DNA from: Fervidicella metallireducens AeB
GTDB taxonomy: Bacteria > Bacillota > Clostridia > Clostridiales > Caloramatoraceae
Direction of reading: 5' to 3'
Assembly (NCBI RefSeq): GCF_000601455.1
Contig: NZ_AZQP01000001.1
Coordinates: 62,001 to 126,000, forward strand
Length of the DNA: 64,000 bases
The translations under genes were made by a program, and so were the position numbers. Positions 16,292 to 26,096 of this stretch are shown here, piece by piece (positions within the stretch are counted from its first letter, which is position 1; every line of letters starts with the position of its first letter). The notes under the pieces were generated by a model. That model did not search any database and was not told where the DNA came from. It saw only the letters and a list, made by a program, of their open reading frames with translations.

Positions 16292-17857
16292 ATGAACTTA
16301 TTTGGAAACAACAAGAAAAAGCAGTTAACTTTTGAATATATCCCTGACGCAAAGAATCCAATTGAGGAAGATATAGATGAAAATATAAATAAAATAAAAA
16401 GTGTTCTGGAAAACTGTAACGACATAGTTTTCAGGGATTTTAAAATTGGTGGTGTAGAGGGTAGGAGATCCTTCTTATTTTATGTTGATGGAATGGCAGA
16501 TAAGGTTTTAATAAATGACTTTGTTCTTGAACCTTTAATGTTGATTTCAAGGCAGGTAAGTCCTTCATATGAACAGATAAAGAACTTTTTAGTGGATGCA
16601 GTAAAAAGTTCTGCCTTAGCAGTAACTGAAATAAGAGAAGTAGAAACCCTGGAAGAAGCATTAATGGCTGCATTATCAGGGGATACTGCTCTGATGATTG
16701 ATAAGCATAATAAAGCGATAATTATTTCTTCAAGAGCTTGGCCAGCAAGAGGGACATCTGAACCGAGTTCAGAAACGGTTATAAGAGGGCCAAGGGATGG
16801 ATTTGTTGAAACTATAAGGATGAATACTGCACTTATAAGAAGACGTATAAGGGATCCAAGACTTAAGGTGAAACAGACACAACTTGGTATCAGATCACAA
16901 ACAGATATAGCAATACTTTATATTGATGACATAGTAGATAAAAGGGTATTGGATGAGCTTGACAAGAAACTTAAAAAAATAAACATAGATGCAATTTTAG
17001 ACAGTGGATACCTGCAGGAATTTTTAGAAAACAGAAATATAACTCCTCTTCCTCAGGTTCAGGTTACCGAAAGGCCTGACGTTGTTGCAGCTGCTTTATA
17101 TGAAGGAAGAGTAGGAATTCTAGTTGACAATTCCCCCTTTGCACTGATTATACCTGTTACTATGACAGCATACCTTCAATCCCCAGAGGATTATTATGCA
17201 AGACCGATGATTGCAACCTTATCCAGATGGATAAGAGTTTTTGCAATGCTGGTTGCTATTATAGCACCAGGATTATATATAGCAATTGTATCCTTTCACC
17301 CGGATATAATACCAAGTAAGCTTGCAATATCTATAGCTGCAACAAGAGCAACAGTGCCTTTCCCTGCATTTATTGAAGCGATAATTATGGAAGTAACCTT
17401 TGAGCTTATAAGAGAAGCAGGTATAAGACTGCCAAGGCCTATTGGTTCAACAATTGGTATTGTTGGTGGTCTTGTAATTGGTCAGGCGGCAGTTTCAGCA
17501 GGAATTGTTGGACCTTTCATGGTAATAGTTGTTGCCATCACAGCTATTGCATCCTTTGCAGTTCCAAGCCACGAAATCACTGCAGCTGTTAGAATCTTAA
17601 GGTTTATTTTTATTATCGGAGCCTCAATCTATGGTTTATATGGAATTATGCTTGTTGGTATTTGTTTTGCTATACATCTTGTAAGCTTGAAAAGCTTTGG
17701 AGTTCCAGTTATGGCTCCCTGGGCACCCTTTGAATGGAATGATTTTAAAGATGGCTTAGTTATGAGAATCTCTATGAAATACATGAGAAGAAGACCGGAG
17801 CATTATGGACCGAGGGATATTATTAGACAGGGAGGTAATAAAGATGATTCCAAATGA
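16292..17857 (+). CDS. Spore germinant receptor subunit A (GerA/GerKA family)
   Basis: A 521-residue protein with a large soluble N-terminal domain and four or five membrane segments from about residue 320, including the family signature PFPAFIEAIIMEV. GerA-family subunits sit in the spore inner membrane and, with B and C subunits, sense germinants. Bacillus GerA-type receptors respond to amino acids or sugars; the ligand here is unknown. The next gene starts inside its last 14 bases. Confidence 0.93.
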   Translation: MNLFGNNKKKQLTFEYIPDAKNPIEEDIDENINKIKSVLENCNDIVFRDFKIGGVEGRRSFLFYVDGMADKVLINDFVLEPLMLISRQVSPSYEQIKNFLVDAVKSSALAVTEIREVETLEEALMAALSGDTALMIDKHNKAIIISSRAWPARGTSEPSSETVIRGPRDGFVETIRMNTALIRRRIRDPRLKVKQTQLGIRSQTDIAILYIDDIVDKRVLDELDKKLKKINIDAILDSGYLQEFLENRNITPLPQVQVTERPDVVAAALYEGRVGILVDNSPFALIIPVTMTAYLQSPEDYYARPMIATLSRWIRVFAMLVAIIAPGLYIAIVSFHPDIIPSKLAISIAATRATVPFPAFIEAIIMEVTFELIREAGIRLPRPIGSTIGIVGGLVIGQAAVSAGIVGPFMVIVVAITAIASFAVPSHEITAAVRILRFIFIIGASIYGLYGIMLVGICFAIHLVSLKSFGVPVMAPWAPFEWNDFKDGLVMRISMKYMRRRPEHYGPRDIIRQGGNKDDSK

Positions 17858-18950
17858 TGATAAGATTTCTGGAATACAAGTTGGTATTTTTATATATTTA
17901 ACTGTCTTAGGTGTTGGAATATTGACTTTACCTGCATCTGTTGTTAAAGCTGCTGAAAATGATGCCTGGTTAGTTACATTAGTATCTGGACTTTTGAGCC
18001 TTATTTTCATCTATTTGATGTGTAAAGTAGGTGAAAAATACAGTCAATATGGATATGTTGGTACACTGAAAAAACTCTTTGGCGGTTTTTTAGGAACATT
18101 AATAGGGCTAGTTACATTTGTTCATTTTTTGGTTTTCACTGCAATAGAACTTAGAATTTTTGGTGAGACAACAAAACTCTACCTCCTTACTAACACGCCC
18201 CTTGAATTCATCATTCTACCGCTGCTTCTGATTGCAGCTGTACATGCAAGAGCAGGCATAGAGCCGATTGTAAGATTTTTTGAGTTTATAACTCCAATGG
18301 TTCTATTTGTTCTGATAATATTCATACTATTATTTCTTCCTAAAAGCGATTATAGCAATTTAAGACCCTTTTTTTCACAGGAACCCATCAAATACCTAAA
18401 GAGCATAGATCAAACTATCTTTGCCTATGCAGGATATGAAATACTTATGGTTATCTTTCCTTTCATAAGAAAACCAAAGGAGGTACGAAAGCCTGCAATT
18501 ATAGCTATGCTTTTTATTACACTATTATACACTTTAGTTATCATTCAGGTTTTAGCAAGATTTGGGGTAAAGGAAACGCAGTCACTAATATATCCAACAA
18601 TGACATTGGTAAAGAGTTCAGACGTACCTGGTGCCTTCATAGAGAGAACTGAAGGTCTTATGATGGCTCTATGGATTTTGTTTATTTATACATCGGTAAT
18701 ATCCTTTGTATATGGTCTATCAGTTGTTGGTGCAGATGTATTAAAACAAAGAGAAAGAAAACATATAATATCCTTGTCCTTGCCATTGGTGTATTTAATA
18801 GCACTTCAGGGAGATAGCGTTGCAGATGTTTTCAAAATAAGTGATTTATTGACAATGACATCGAGCCGCTTTATGTTCATGATTCTGCCCTTATTAATGT
18901 TTTTGATTTCAACTATTAAAAAAGGGAGGAACAGGAGTAATGAAGGTTAA
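17844..18950 (+). CDS. Spore germinant receptor subunit B (GerB family permease-like)
   Basis: A 368-residue protein from the ATG at 17844, preceded by GGGAGG; an ATG at 17805 lies deep in gerA. It has about ten membrane segments and the amino-acid-permease-like (APC superfamily) fold of GerB proteins, with the early motif GVGILTLPA. The B subunit is thought to hold the germinant-binding pocket. It overlaps gerA by 14 bases and the first gerC by 11. Confidence 0.92.
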   Translation: MIPNDDKISGIQVGIFIYLTVLGVGILTLPASVVKAAENDAWLVTLVSGLLSLIFIYLMCKVGEKYSQYGYVGTLKKLFGGFLGTLIGLVTFVHFLVFTAIELRIFGETTKLYLLTNTPLEFIILPLLLIAAVHARAGIEPIVRFFEFITPMVLFVLIIFILLFLPKSDYSNLRPFFSQEPIKYLKSIDQTIFAYAGYEILMVIFPFIRKPKEVRKPAIIAMLFITLLYTLVIIQVLARFGVKETQSLIYPTMTLVKSSDVPGAFIERTEGLMMALWILFIYTSVISFVYGLSVVGADVLKQRERKHIISLSLPLVYLIALQGDSVADVFKISDLLTMTSSRFMFMILPLLMFLISTIKKGRNRSNEG

Positions 18951-20094
18951 AGGTGGGTATCTTTCCCTTATACTTATTTTAACTGTTGTCTTTACTGGCT
19001 GTTGGGATATGAGGGAGATTGATCAAAGGGCAATAGTTGATGTAGTAGCAGCTGATTCCTTAGTAACTGGAGGGGAAAAGGATAAAAATGTTAATAATGC
19101 CTATTTTGAAAACCAGCCTAAGAAGGTCAAATATATACTACAAGCAATATCCCCAGGGAAAATTGCAAAAGGAGATCCTAAGCCTTATACAAGGGTTGAA
19201 GGAAATGGAATTTCAATTGCTGATGCTATTAAAAGGATAAGTGAAAAATTCGGTAATTTCCCATTTTATCCCCATGCAAATGTATATATCTTTGGTGAAA
19301 AACTTATAAGTAATAGAGAGGTATTTAAAGGAGTAATAGATGATTTAGAAAGATATCCTCAGTTTAACAGACAGATGAGGATAGTGGTAGCTAAAGGCAG
19401 TATAAATGACATTCTAGATTCAAATGTTAAGATAGAAAATCTATTAGGAGCATATATAAAAACCATTGTTGATAATTCCCAAAAGCTTGGGAATTCCATA
19501 AGTGTTAAAGCAGGTGATTTGCTCATTGGATTGAGAAATGAAGGAAAGGCAGTAATACCTTGTATCAAAAAGGAAAAAGATGATATTGTATCCGATAAGA
19601 TTGCATTAATAAAAGATTACAACCTGCTTACATATATGGATAAAAAATATGTAAGAGGATTTCTGTGCTTAAACAATAAGCTTGAAAAAGGGAGAAAAGT
19701 TATTGTATCAGGAGATAAATATATATCCTATGCAATAGTATCATCAAAACGAAGAATCTGGCTTACGGACAAAGAAAATTTAAAATACACTATTGCAGTT
19801 GAAATGGAAGGGGATATTTATCAATACAGGTTTAATGACAAACTGATAGGTTCTGATAAGATTGAAGAAATAAAGGTAAAGCTTGAAGAATCAATGAAAA
19901 AAGAGTTAGAAGATACCATAAGGTACTTTCAGAAGGACGTTGGTGTTGATTATTTAGGAATTGGTGAATACACAAAAAAATACCATTACGATTTATATAA
20001 GAAATATCAAAATAATTGGGATGAGATGTTTAAAAAGGCTGAATTTGATTTTGATGTTGAAATGTATATCAGAAGGGTAGGACCAGCAAGATAA
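18940..20094 (+). CDS. Spore germinant receptor subunit C, lipoprotein (first of two)
   Basis: A 384-residue lipoprotein with signal peptide and lipobox ending FTGCWD, the Cys-Trp-Asp start typical of mature GerC proteins. The Ger(x)C domain follows, ending in a conserved GIGEYTKKYH region. It is anchored by diacylglycerol on the outer face of the spore inner membrane. It is translationally coupled to gerB and is followed 21 bases later by a second gerC. Confidence 0.92.
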   Translation: MKVKGGYLSLILILTVVFTGCWDMREIDQRAIVDVVAADSLVTGGEKDKNVNNAYFENQPKKVKYILQAISPGKIAKGDPKPYTRVEGNGISIADAIKRISEKFGNFPFYPHANVYIFGEKLISNREVFKGVIDDLERYPQFNRQMRIVVAKGSINDILDSNVKIENLLGAYIKTIVDNSQKLGNSISVKAGDLLIGLRNEGKAVIPCIKKEKDDIVSDKIALIKDYNLLTYMDKKYVRGFLCLNNKLEKGRKVIVSGDKYISYAIVSSKRRIWLTDKENLKYTIAVEMEGDIYQYRFNDKLIGSDKIEEIKVKLEESMKKELEDTIRYFQKDVGVDYLGIGEYTKKYHYDLYKKYQNNWDEMFKKAEFDFDVEMYIRRVGPAR

Positions 20095-20115
20095 GTAATT
20101 GGGAATGGTGGTGAG

Positions 20116-21270
20116 ATGATGAAAAAAAGGTATAAATTACTATCGATATTACTTCTTGTTATTATATTTTTTACAGGGTGTTGGGATAAGGTAGAAATAG
20201 AAAATAGAGCATTTATAGTTTCTATAGCAGTAGATGCATTAACAGAAAAAAATCCAAATGCCAGCACAACACAGGGAATTTATGAAGATACATCCCCAAT
20301 TATGAAGGGCATTTTTACTGTTATTTCGCCTCAGAAATTAGCATCAGGAGATCCAAAACCATATGAAGTCTTGAAAAGCCAAGGATTGAATCTTTCAAAT
20401 ATTGTTGTAAATTTAAGCAACAAATTTGGAAGGAGTCCATTTTATGCACATACAAGGGTATTTTTACTAGGTGAAGGATTGTTAAAAAATGAAGATGCTT
20501 TTTTAGGAACTTTAGATGTAAATGCCAGATTTCATGAATTTAACAGGCAGATGTATGTTGTTGCAGTAAAGGGAAACATAGATGAAATTTATAACACAGA
20601 CTTAAAACTGGATGATACCCCATCTGAACATATTAAAAATATAATAGACGGAGCCGAAAAACTTGGTTCATCAATAAAATTAGATTTGTCCAGTTTCCTT
20701 TCAAGCTTACGAGACAATGGCAGTGTACTTATTCCGTGTATTGAAGTTAAAAATGGTGAGATGACAGCTAGTGGCTTAGCAATAGTAAGTGACTATAAAT
20801 TTCAAGGGTACATCCCTGATAAATATATCAGAGGATATGCATGTTTAATCAACAGGTTAAAGGGAGGAAGAAAGGTAGTTGAAGATGGAAACAAAGAATA
20901 TTCCTTTTCTATATCTTCATCTAACAGAAGAATCTGGCTTGTTGATAAGAATAAACCCAAATACAGGATAAGTGTAGAAATGGAGGGGGATTTATATCAA
21001 TACAGTTTTAATGAAGAATTAATGAATCCAGAAAAAATTGAAGATGTAAAAAAACTTCTTGAAGATTCCTTAAAACTTGAATTAGAGGAAGAAATAAAGT
21101 ATTTTCAGAATGATGTAGGAAAGGATTTTTTAGGAATAGGTGAGTATACTAAAAAATATCACAATAAATTCTTTAAGGAACATGAAAAGGATTGGGATGA
21201 GACCTTTAAAAATGCAGAATTTCAGGTGGATGTAGAAATGTTTATAAGAAGAATAGGCCCTTCAAGATAG
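20116..21270 (+). CDS. Spore germinant receptor subunit C, lipoprotein (second of two)
   Basis: A 384-residue lipoprotein with lipobox FTGCWD, the same length as its neighbour and alignable throughout (both contain RRIWLxDK, VEMEGD.YQY and GIGEYTKKYH). It is a tandem duplicate that has diverged. Its start is ATG 20116 or 20119 after GGTGGTGAG. With one A and one B gene beside two C genes, the receptor may exchange C subunits; this is inference. Confidence 0.9.
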   Translation: MMKKRYKLLSILLLVIIFFTGCWDKVEIENRAFIVSIAVDALTEKNPNASTTQGIYEDTSPIMKGIFTVISPQKLASGDPKPYEVLKSQGLNLSNIVVNLSNKFGRSPFYAHTRVFLLGEGLLKNEDAFLGTLDVNARFHEFNRQMYVVAVKGNIDEIYNTDLKLDDTPSEHIKNIIDGAEKLGSSIKLDLSSFLSSLRDNGSVLIPCIEVKNGEMTASGLAIVSDYKFQGYIPDKYIRGYACLINRLKGGRKVVEDGNKEYSFSISSSNRRIWLVDKNKPKYRISVEMEGDLYQYSFNEELMNPEKIEDVKKLLEDSLKLELEEEIKYFQNDVGKDFLGIGEYTKKYHNKFFKEHEKDWDETFKNAEFQVDVEMFIRRIGPSR

Positions 21271-21459
21271 ATTTTTAAAAATATATTTTTGATTTGACAT
21301 TTTACTTACAGATAGATTAATGGTTCCTTTTATTCAAAATAAACTCTTATGCCATGTTTAAAAATAATTATTTTGGAAACAATTATAAATGAGATACAGA
21401 GTTGTATTTTACATGGATATTTGTAACAAAATAACATATAAGAGTTTAGGGGGAGTACC

Positions 21460-22179
21460 ATGAAAAAGCTGTTTTTTTCAATAATTACTATTTTGCTGAT
21501 TTGTGGCATTGTTTTTACCACAAATAAATCAACTGTTCAGGATGATATAAGCCATAAACTTATCAGATTTCATGTTGTAGCTAACAGTGATTTAGATACT
21601 GACCAAGCTACAAAATTGAAGGTAAGGGATGAAATTCTTAAAAAAATCGGACCTGATTTAGCTGAGAGCAAGTCATTAAATGAATCTTTAAATATTCTGA
21701 ACAAAAATTTAAATGAGATAAAAAGTATTGCTGATGATGTTTTAAAAAGGGAAGGTAAAGATTATACTGCCACTGCGGCAATTGGTCGGTTTAACTTTCC
21801 CATTAAAAAATATGGAGAGATAACCCTTCCAGCTGGGGAATATACAGCTTTAAAGGTTGTACTAGGAAAGGGTGAAGGGAAAAATTGGTGGTGTGTAATG
21901 TTTCCTCCACTTTGTTTTATTGATATTACAAAGGGATTGACGACAGAAAAGACAGATATAGAACTGAAAAAAGTGTTAGATGAAAGTGAAATAGAGAGTA
22001 TAACAGCCTTTAAGCAATATGAAAACCAAAAGCAGCTTAATAAAACTGTGAAAGCTAGCAAAATTCAGGAAAATAAAGCTAAATCCTCGGAACATATGAA
22101 GGTTGAACTTAGATTCAAGTCTTTAGAGATGATAAAAAAGGCATATCAAAGTTTAAAGAACATAAAGGTTGAAATATAA
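21460..22179 (+). CDS. spoIIR: Stage II sporulation protein R
   Basis: A 239-residue secreted protein: an N-terminal hydrophobic signal (residues 4-20), then IRFHVVANSDxxxDQ..KLKVRD, the SpoIIR signature. It is made in the forespore under sigma-F, exported to the intermembrane space and activates SpoIIGA to process pro-sigma-E. GGGGGAG precedes the ATG. No clear sigma-F promoter could be pinned down in the 190 bases upstream. Confidence 0.93.
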   Translation: MKKLFFSIITILLICGIVFTTNKSTVQDDISHKLIRFHVVANSDLDTDQATKLKVRDEILKKIGPDLAESKSLNESLNILNKNLNEIKSIADDVLKREGKDYTATAAIGRFNFPIKKYGEITLPAGEYTALKVVLGKGEGKNWWCVMFPPLCFIDITKGLTTEKTDIELKKVLDESEIESITAFKQYENQKQLNKTVKASKIQENKAKSSEHMKVELRFKSLEMIKKAYQSLKNIKVEI

Positions 22180-22183
22180 AATT

Positions 22184-22213
22184 AAGGAATGGGATAAATA
22201 TTTCCATTCCTTT
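22184..22213. terminator. Bidirectional terminator spoIIR / lipid glycosyltransferase
   Basis: AAGGAATGG (22184-22192) pairs with CCATTCCTT (22204-22212) between convergent genes. Confidence 0.8.
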
Positions 22214-23336
22214 ATAAATTATTTCTCTCTGCTAGCCTCATGAGCAGATTACATATATCTTTTGCTGCATCAGGTTTTGATTTTTCAGCAGCGCTTTGAC
22301 GCATTTGATTTAATCTATTGGGGCTGCTTGTAAGCTGGTTCAGTAGAGGAACTATATTTTCACTGTTTTTAATTCTTGCCGCAATTCCGCTGTTTAAAAG
22401 ATAGTCTGCATTTCGTTCTTCCTGACCAGGTATTGGACTGATAATTATGAATGGAAGATGTTTTATCAGGGCTTCAGTAATAGTTAATCCACCTGGTTTA
22501 GAGATTATAATATCTGATACAGACATCAATTCATTTATTTTATTTGTAAAACCCAATACAACCGTCTTTTTATTGCAGCGGCTGCTGATGTTATCAAGCT
22601 GATTTTTGAGCTTAGTATTGCTTCCGGTACAGGCAATTAACTGAATATCAAGGGAGCTGAAGGCTAAATTTTCAAAAATATCCTTTATACTCCCAATGCC
22701 AAGGCTTCCACCCATCAGCAGTAATGTAAGTTTACTTTTATCCAGATCAAACTCCTTATAGACATTATCGACCTCAATTGGATTTAAGAAATCCTGATTT
22801 ACAGGTATCCCTAGAGGATATATGGCTTCTTTTGAAATACCCTTCTCAATTAAATCAGTTACAAAATCCTCATGGGGAATAACATAAGCATCAATATAAC
22901 TATAAAACCAAAAGGAATGCGGTGCGTAATCTGTTAATATGGCAGCAACAGGAACAGTTGTTTTTCCTTTTCTTTTTAATATAGACAGCATTTCTAATGG
23001 GAATGGATGGGTACAAAGGATAACATCAGGATTGAACTCGTCAATTAATCCTTTAAGTTTAAGGGAAAGGACGTCATTAACTAATCCTGAAAATGTTGAA
23101 ATTGCATCCTCTGTTTCAGCATATTTATAAAGTTTTGCATAGATAAATGGAGTTTTTTTCAGTGTTTTTAAGTAGCTGCCTACCACTAATTTATCTACAA
23201 CTGGATTTATATATTTTAAGGTATCTACTATCTGAACTTCTACATGGGAATAGTATTTTTTGAAATAATCTTCAACAGCCTCAGCTGCTTTACTATGTCC
23301 ATTACCTGCAGAAACTGTCAGTATTAATAATCGCAC
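22212..23336 (-). CDS. MGDG-synthase/UgtP-type glycosyltransferase
   Basis: A 374-residue GT28 protein with a GTG start after GGGGTGA. The N-terminus is LILTVSAGNGHSKAAEA, typical of monogalactosyldiacylglycerol synthase and UgtP enzymes, with SKPGGLTITEAL in the donor domain. It likely transfers a hexose to diacylglycerol at the inner leaflet of the membrane. It is a single gene divergent from sleB. Nearby spore genes allow a spore-membrane role, but this is speculative. Confidence 0.88.
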   Translation of the reverse strand: MRLLILTVSAGNGHSKAAEAVEDYFKKYYSHVEVQIVDTLKYINPVVDKLVVGSYLKTLKKTPFIYAKLYKYAETEDAISTFSGLVNDVLSLKLKGLIDEFNPDVILCTHPFPLEMLSILKRKGKTTVPVAAILTDYAPHSFWFYSYIDAYVIPHEDFVTDLIEKGISKEAIYPLGIPVNQDFLNPIEVDNVYKEFDLDKSKLTLLLMGGSLGIGSIKDIFENLAFSSLDIQLIACTGSNTKLKNQLDNISSRCNKKTVVLGFTNKINELMSVSDIIISKPGGLTITEALIKHLPFIIISPIPGQEERNADYLLNSGIAARIKNSENIVPLLNQLTSSPNRLNQMRQSAAEKSKPDAAKDICNLLMRLAERNNL

Positions 23337-23540
23337 TTTATCACCCCTGTTTAATTAATTGCACCACTTAATATTATAATCAAAAATTTTCCTCCTGGTC
23401 TATTAATAACCTAAGATTAACATATCATTTACAAATAATAAATATTTTCATCTACTTATTGATAAAAATTAAAAAAACAAGAATAAAAAGCAAAATATTA
23501 CAGAAAATAATTTCTAGCATTGGTGGTTTGGAGGTGGATT

Positions 23541-24248
23541 ATGAAAAAAATTAACACTATTTTGATTCCATTATTTATTGTGTATTTTATTGCGGATATT
23601 ATTACTCAGTCTTTATTTTTAAAGTCATATTCAGCAGTTATTTCATACAATGTAGGTTCAAACAACTCAAAAGTTAAACAAATTGAATCAAAGTTAAAGC
23701 AGCTAGGTTTTTTCAAAGGCAATCCAGATAACTATTATGGAACCGATACAAGGGAGGCAGTAAAAAAATTTCAAAGATCAAGGGGATTAAAAATAGATGG
23801 TATAACAGGCAATGCTACTTTAAAAGCTTTGGGATTATCAGATAATCAAGGAAATAACAATTCCTCATCAAGTAAATCATCTCAAAAAACTGCTCAAAGT
23901 GCAGATATAAATTTACTTTCAAGGGCTATTAATGGCGAGGCAAGAGGAGAACCTTATGTAGGTCAGGTTGCAGTTGGAGCAGTTATAGTAAACAGAACAA
24001 GAGATCCAAGGTTTCCAAGAACCATTGCTGGTGTTGTATATCAACCGGGGGCCTTTACAGCTGTTTCAGATGGACAAATTAACGCGAAATTAGAGGATAG
24101 CTCTTTGAAGGCAGCCAGGGATGCTGTTAACGGCTGGGATCCAACTTCAGGCTGTGTGTTCTATTATAATCCGGCAAAAACTACAAACAAATGGATATGG
24201 TCAAGACCAGTTATAAAAATTATAGGAAAACATCATTTTTGTAAATAG
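23541..24248 (+). CDS. sleB: Spore cortex-lytic enzyme SleB
   Basis: A 235-residue protein from the ATG at 23541 (GGAGGTGG upstream). It has an N-terminal signal segment, a peptidoglycan-binding domain (about residues 45-100; FQRSRGLKIDGITG), a Ser-rich linker and a C-terminal hydrolase-2 domain, with the catalytic Glu133 in AINGEARGEP. It is a lytic transglycosylase that degrades muramic-lactam cortex during germination. It is followed 10 bases later by ypeB, its usual partner. Confidence 0.95.
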   Translation: MKKINTILIPLFIVYFIADIITQSLFLKSYSAVISYNVGSNNSKVKQIESKLKQLGFFKGNPDNYYGTDTREAVKKFQRSRGLKIDGITGNATLKALGLSDNQGNNNSSSSKSSQKTAQSADINLLSRAINGEARGEPYVGQVAVGAVIVNRTRDPRFPRTIAGVVYQPGAFTAVSDGQINAKLEDSSLKAARDAVNGWDPTSGCVFYYNPAKTTNKWIWSRPVIKIIGKHHFCK

Positions 24249-24258
24249 AGGTGAAAAC

Positions 24259-25614
24259 ATGTTTAAAAAAAGAGCGGTTCTTGCAGTCATTGTTTCTTTG
24301 ATTGTTGTTGGTTCTTCAACCTTTGGAACACTGATGTATTTAGATAGACGTGATTATAGAAATTATTTGCAGAATCAGTATCAGAAAAACCTGTATGATG
24401 TAATAAGTAATGTTGAAAATCTACAGGTGGCACTATCTAAGGCAACAGTAACAGCTTCTCCAAGGCAGAGCTTAATTTTGTTTGGTGAAATATGGAAAGA
24501 ATCTAGTGCAGCCCAGGACAAATTAAATGCACTGCCCATAACTCATGTTGCCATTTCTCAAACCAGCAAATTTTTATCTCAGGTAGCAGATTTTTCTTTA
24601 GCTTTGGTCAGGGCTAACAATAGAGGACAGGAATTAACTGATGAAGAATGGAAAAACGTTGAAAAACTAAAGGACTTTTCAGGGTACTTAAGTATGCAGC
24701 TTAAAGCTCTGCAGCAGGAAGTATCAGATGGTAAAATCAAATGGGGAGAAATAAAACACAAAGGAAGAAAACTTTTTGCTGGAAACATTCAAAATACAGT
24801 AGATGTAAAGTTTGAAGGTATAGCAAGTGAGATGCAGCAGTACCCAACTTTAATTTATGACGGACCATTTTCAGAGAATGTTTTAAATATAAAACCAAGA
24901 ATTTTGAGTGAAAAGAAAATAACTTTGGAGGAGGCAAAGAAGATTGCGGCTCAAGTAATAGGTAAGGAAAAAGTTCAGGAAACCAGCCTTTACAGCAATA
25001 AGACAGGTGAAAAAATACCTTGTTATGCAATAGCTGTAAAGATAAAAGGAAGAAAGGATTCTGATATAAATATAGATATAAGTAAAAATGGCGGCAAAGT
25101 TATATATATGCTTGACTCAAGAGAAGTAAAAGAAGCTAAAATTAAAATGAAAGATGCCATTGAAAAAGGTACAAAATTTCTTGAGAAATTAGGATATAAA
25201 GACATGATACCAACATTTTCACTAAGATATGATAACGTTGCTGTTATAAATTATGTGTATGTAAAGAATAAGGTTGTGGTATATCCAGATCAGATAAAGC
25301 TTAAGGTTGCACTGGATAACGGTGATATAGTGGGAATTGAATCACAGCATTTTCTTATTGCACACTATGACAGAAAGATACAATCACCTAAAATCACTTT
25401 AAAGGATGCAAAGAAAAGTGTCAGCAATAGGTTGAATATCAAAAACATAAGGCTATGTATAATACCTATGGAATCTCTAAGGGAAGTTTTTTGTTATGAA
25501 TTTTACGGCGATTATAATGGAGAAAAATACATCATATATATAAATGCCTTTGATGGAGAAGAGGAAAGAATCCTTAAAATACTGGAAACCCCAAATGGTG
25601 AACTGACAATGTAA
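24259..25614 (+). CDS. ypeB: Germination protein YpeB
   Basis: A 451-residue protein with one N-terminal membrane segment, a helical region and C-terminal PepSY-type repeats (ITLEEAKKIA, ITLKDAKKSV). YpeB and SleB depend on each other for stability in the dormant spore in Bacillus. It ends the sleB operon. Confidence 0.93.
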   Translation: MFKKRAVLAVIVSLIVVGSSTFGTLMYLDRRDYRNYLQNQYQKNLYDVISNVENLQVALSKATVTASPRQSLILFGEIWKESSAAQDKLNALPITHVAISQTSKFLSQVADFSLALVRANNRGQELTDEEWKNVEKLKDFSGYLSMQLKALQQEVSDGKIKWGEIKHKGRKLFAGNIQNTVDVKFEGIASEMQQYPTLIYDGPFSENVLNIKPRILSEKKITLEEAKKIAAQVIGKEKVQETSLYSNKTGEKIPCYAIAVKIKGRKDSDINIDISKNGGKVIYMLDSREVKEAKIKMKDAIEKGTKFLEKLGYKDMIPTFSLRYDNVAVINYVYVKNKVVVYPDQIKLKVALDNGDIVGIESQHFLIAHYDRKIQSPKITLKDAKKSVSNRLNIKNIRLCIIPMESLREVFCYEFYGDYNGEKYIIYINAFDGEEERILKILETPNGELTM

Positions 25615-25778
25615 TATTTACATGTTATAGACTTAGTTTTTGTGGTTAAAATATAACTACCGACCTGAATTATAGTGTGAAACTCTAATCCTTTTATAAC
25701 CATTTAATAAAATGAATTTTAATGGTTCTCTACAGGATTATTGGGATTATCTACATTATATTTAAGGGAGGGGTTATT

Positions 25779-25967
25779 GTGAGCAAACATCACAGTATAA
25801 TGTCTGAGGATTTTAAGTACGAACTTGCAAAAGAACTTGGGGTCTATGATGTGGTTAAGTCAGAAGGATGGGGTTCAGTTTCTTCAAGGCAATGTGGAAA
25901 CCTTGTAACTGCTGCCATAAGATATGCTGAAAAGTTGTATGAACAACAGAATAACGGAATGCACTAA
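25779..25967 (+). CDS. Alpha/beta-type small acid-soluble spore protein
   Basis: A 62-residue DNA-binding spore protein with a GTG start at 25779, supported by GGGAGGGG; an ATG 57 bases upstream has no site. It has FKYELAKELGV, WGSVSSRQCGN and a C-terminal LVTAAIRYAE helix. This is the divergent SspF-like clostridial form, lacking the GGDTTARENG loop of classic SASPs. It coats spore DNA and is degraded at germination. A terminator follows. Confidence 0.87.
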   Translation: MSKHHSIMSEDFKYELAKELGVYDVVKSEGWGSVSSRQCGNLVTAAIRYAEKLYEQQNNGMH

Positions 25968-25993
25968 AGGCCGACCTATTGGTCGGCTTTAAA
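25966..25993 (+). terminator. Terminator after SASP gene
   Basis: AAAGGCCGACC (25966-25976, one bulged G) pairs with GGTCGGCTTT (25981-25990). Confidence 0.8.
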
Positions 25994-26096
25994 TTTTACA
26001 TAATCAAATTTATACATGAGGAGTACTGAGTTTACAAACAATATATATTAGTTTATTATATTTTAGATAGGAATTTTAATAAAGGAGTTGGAGATA

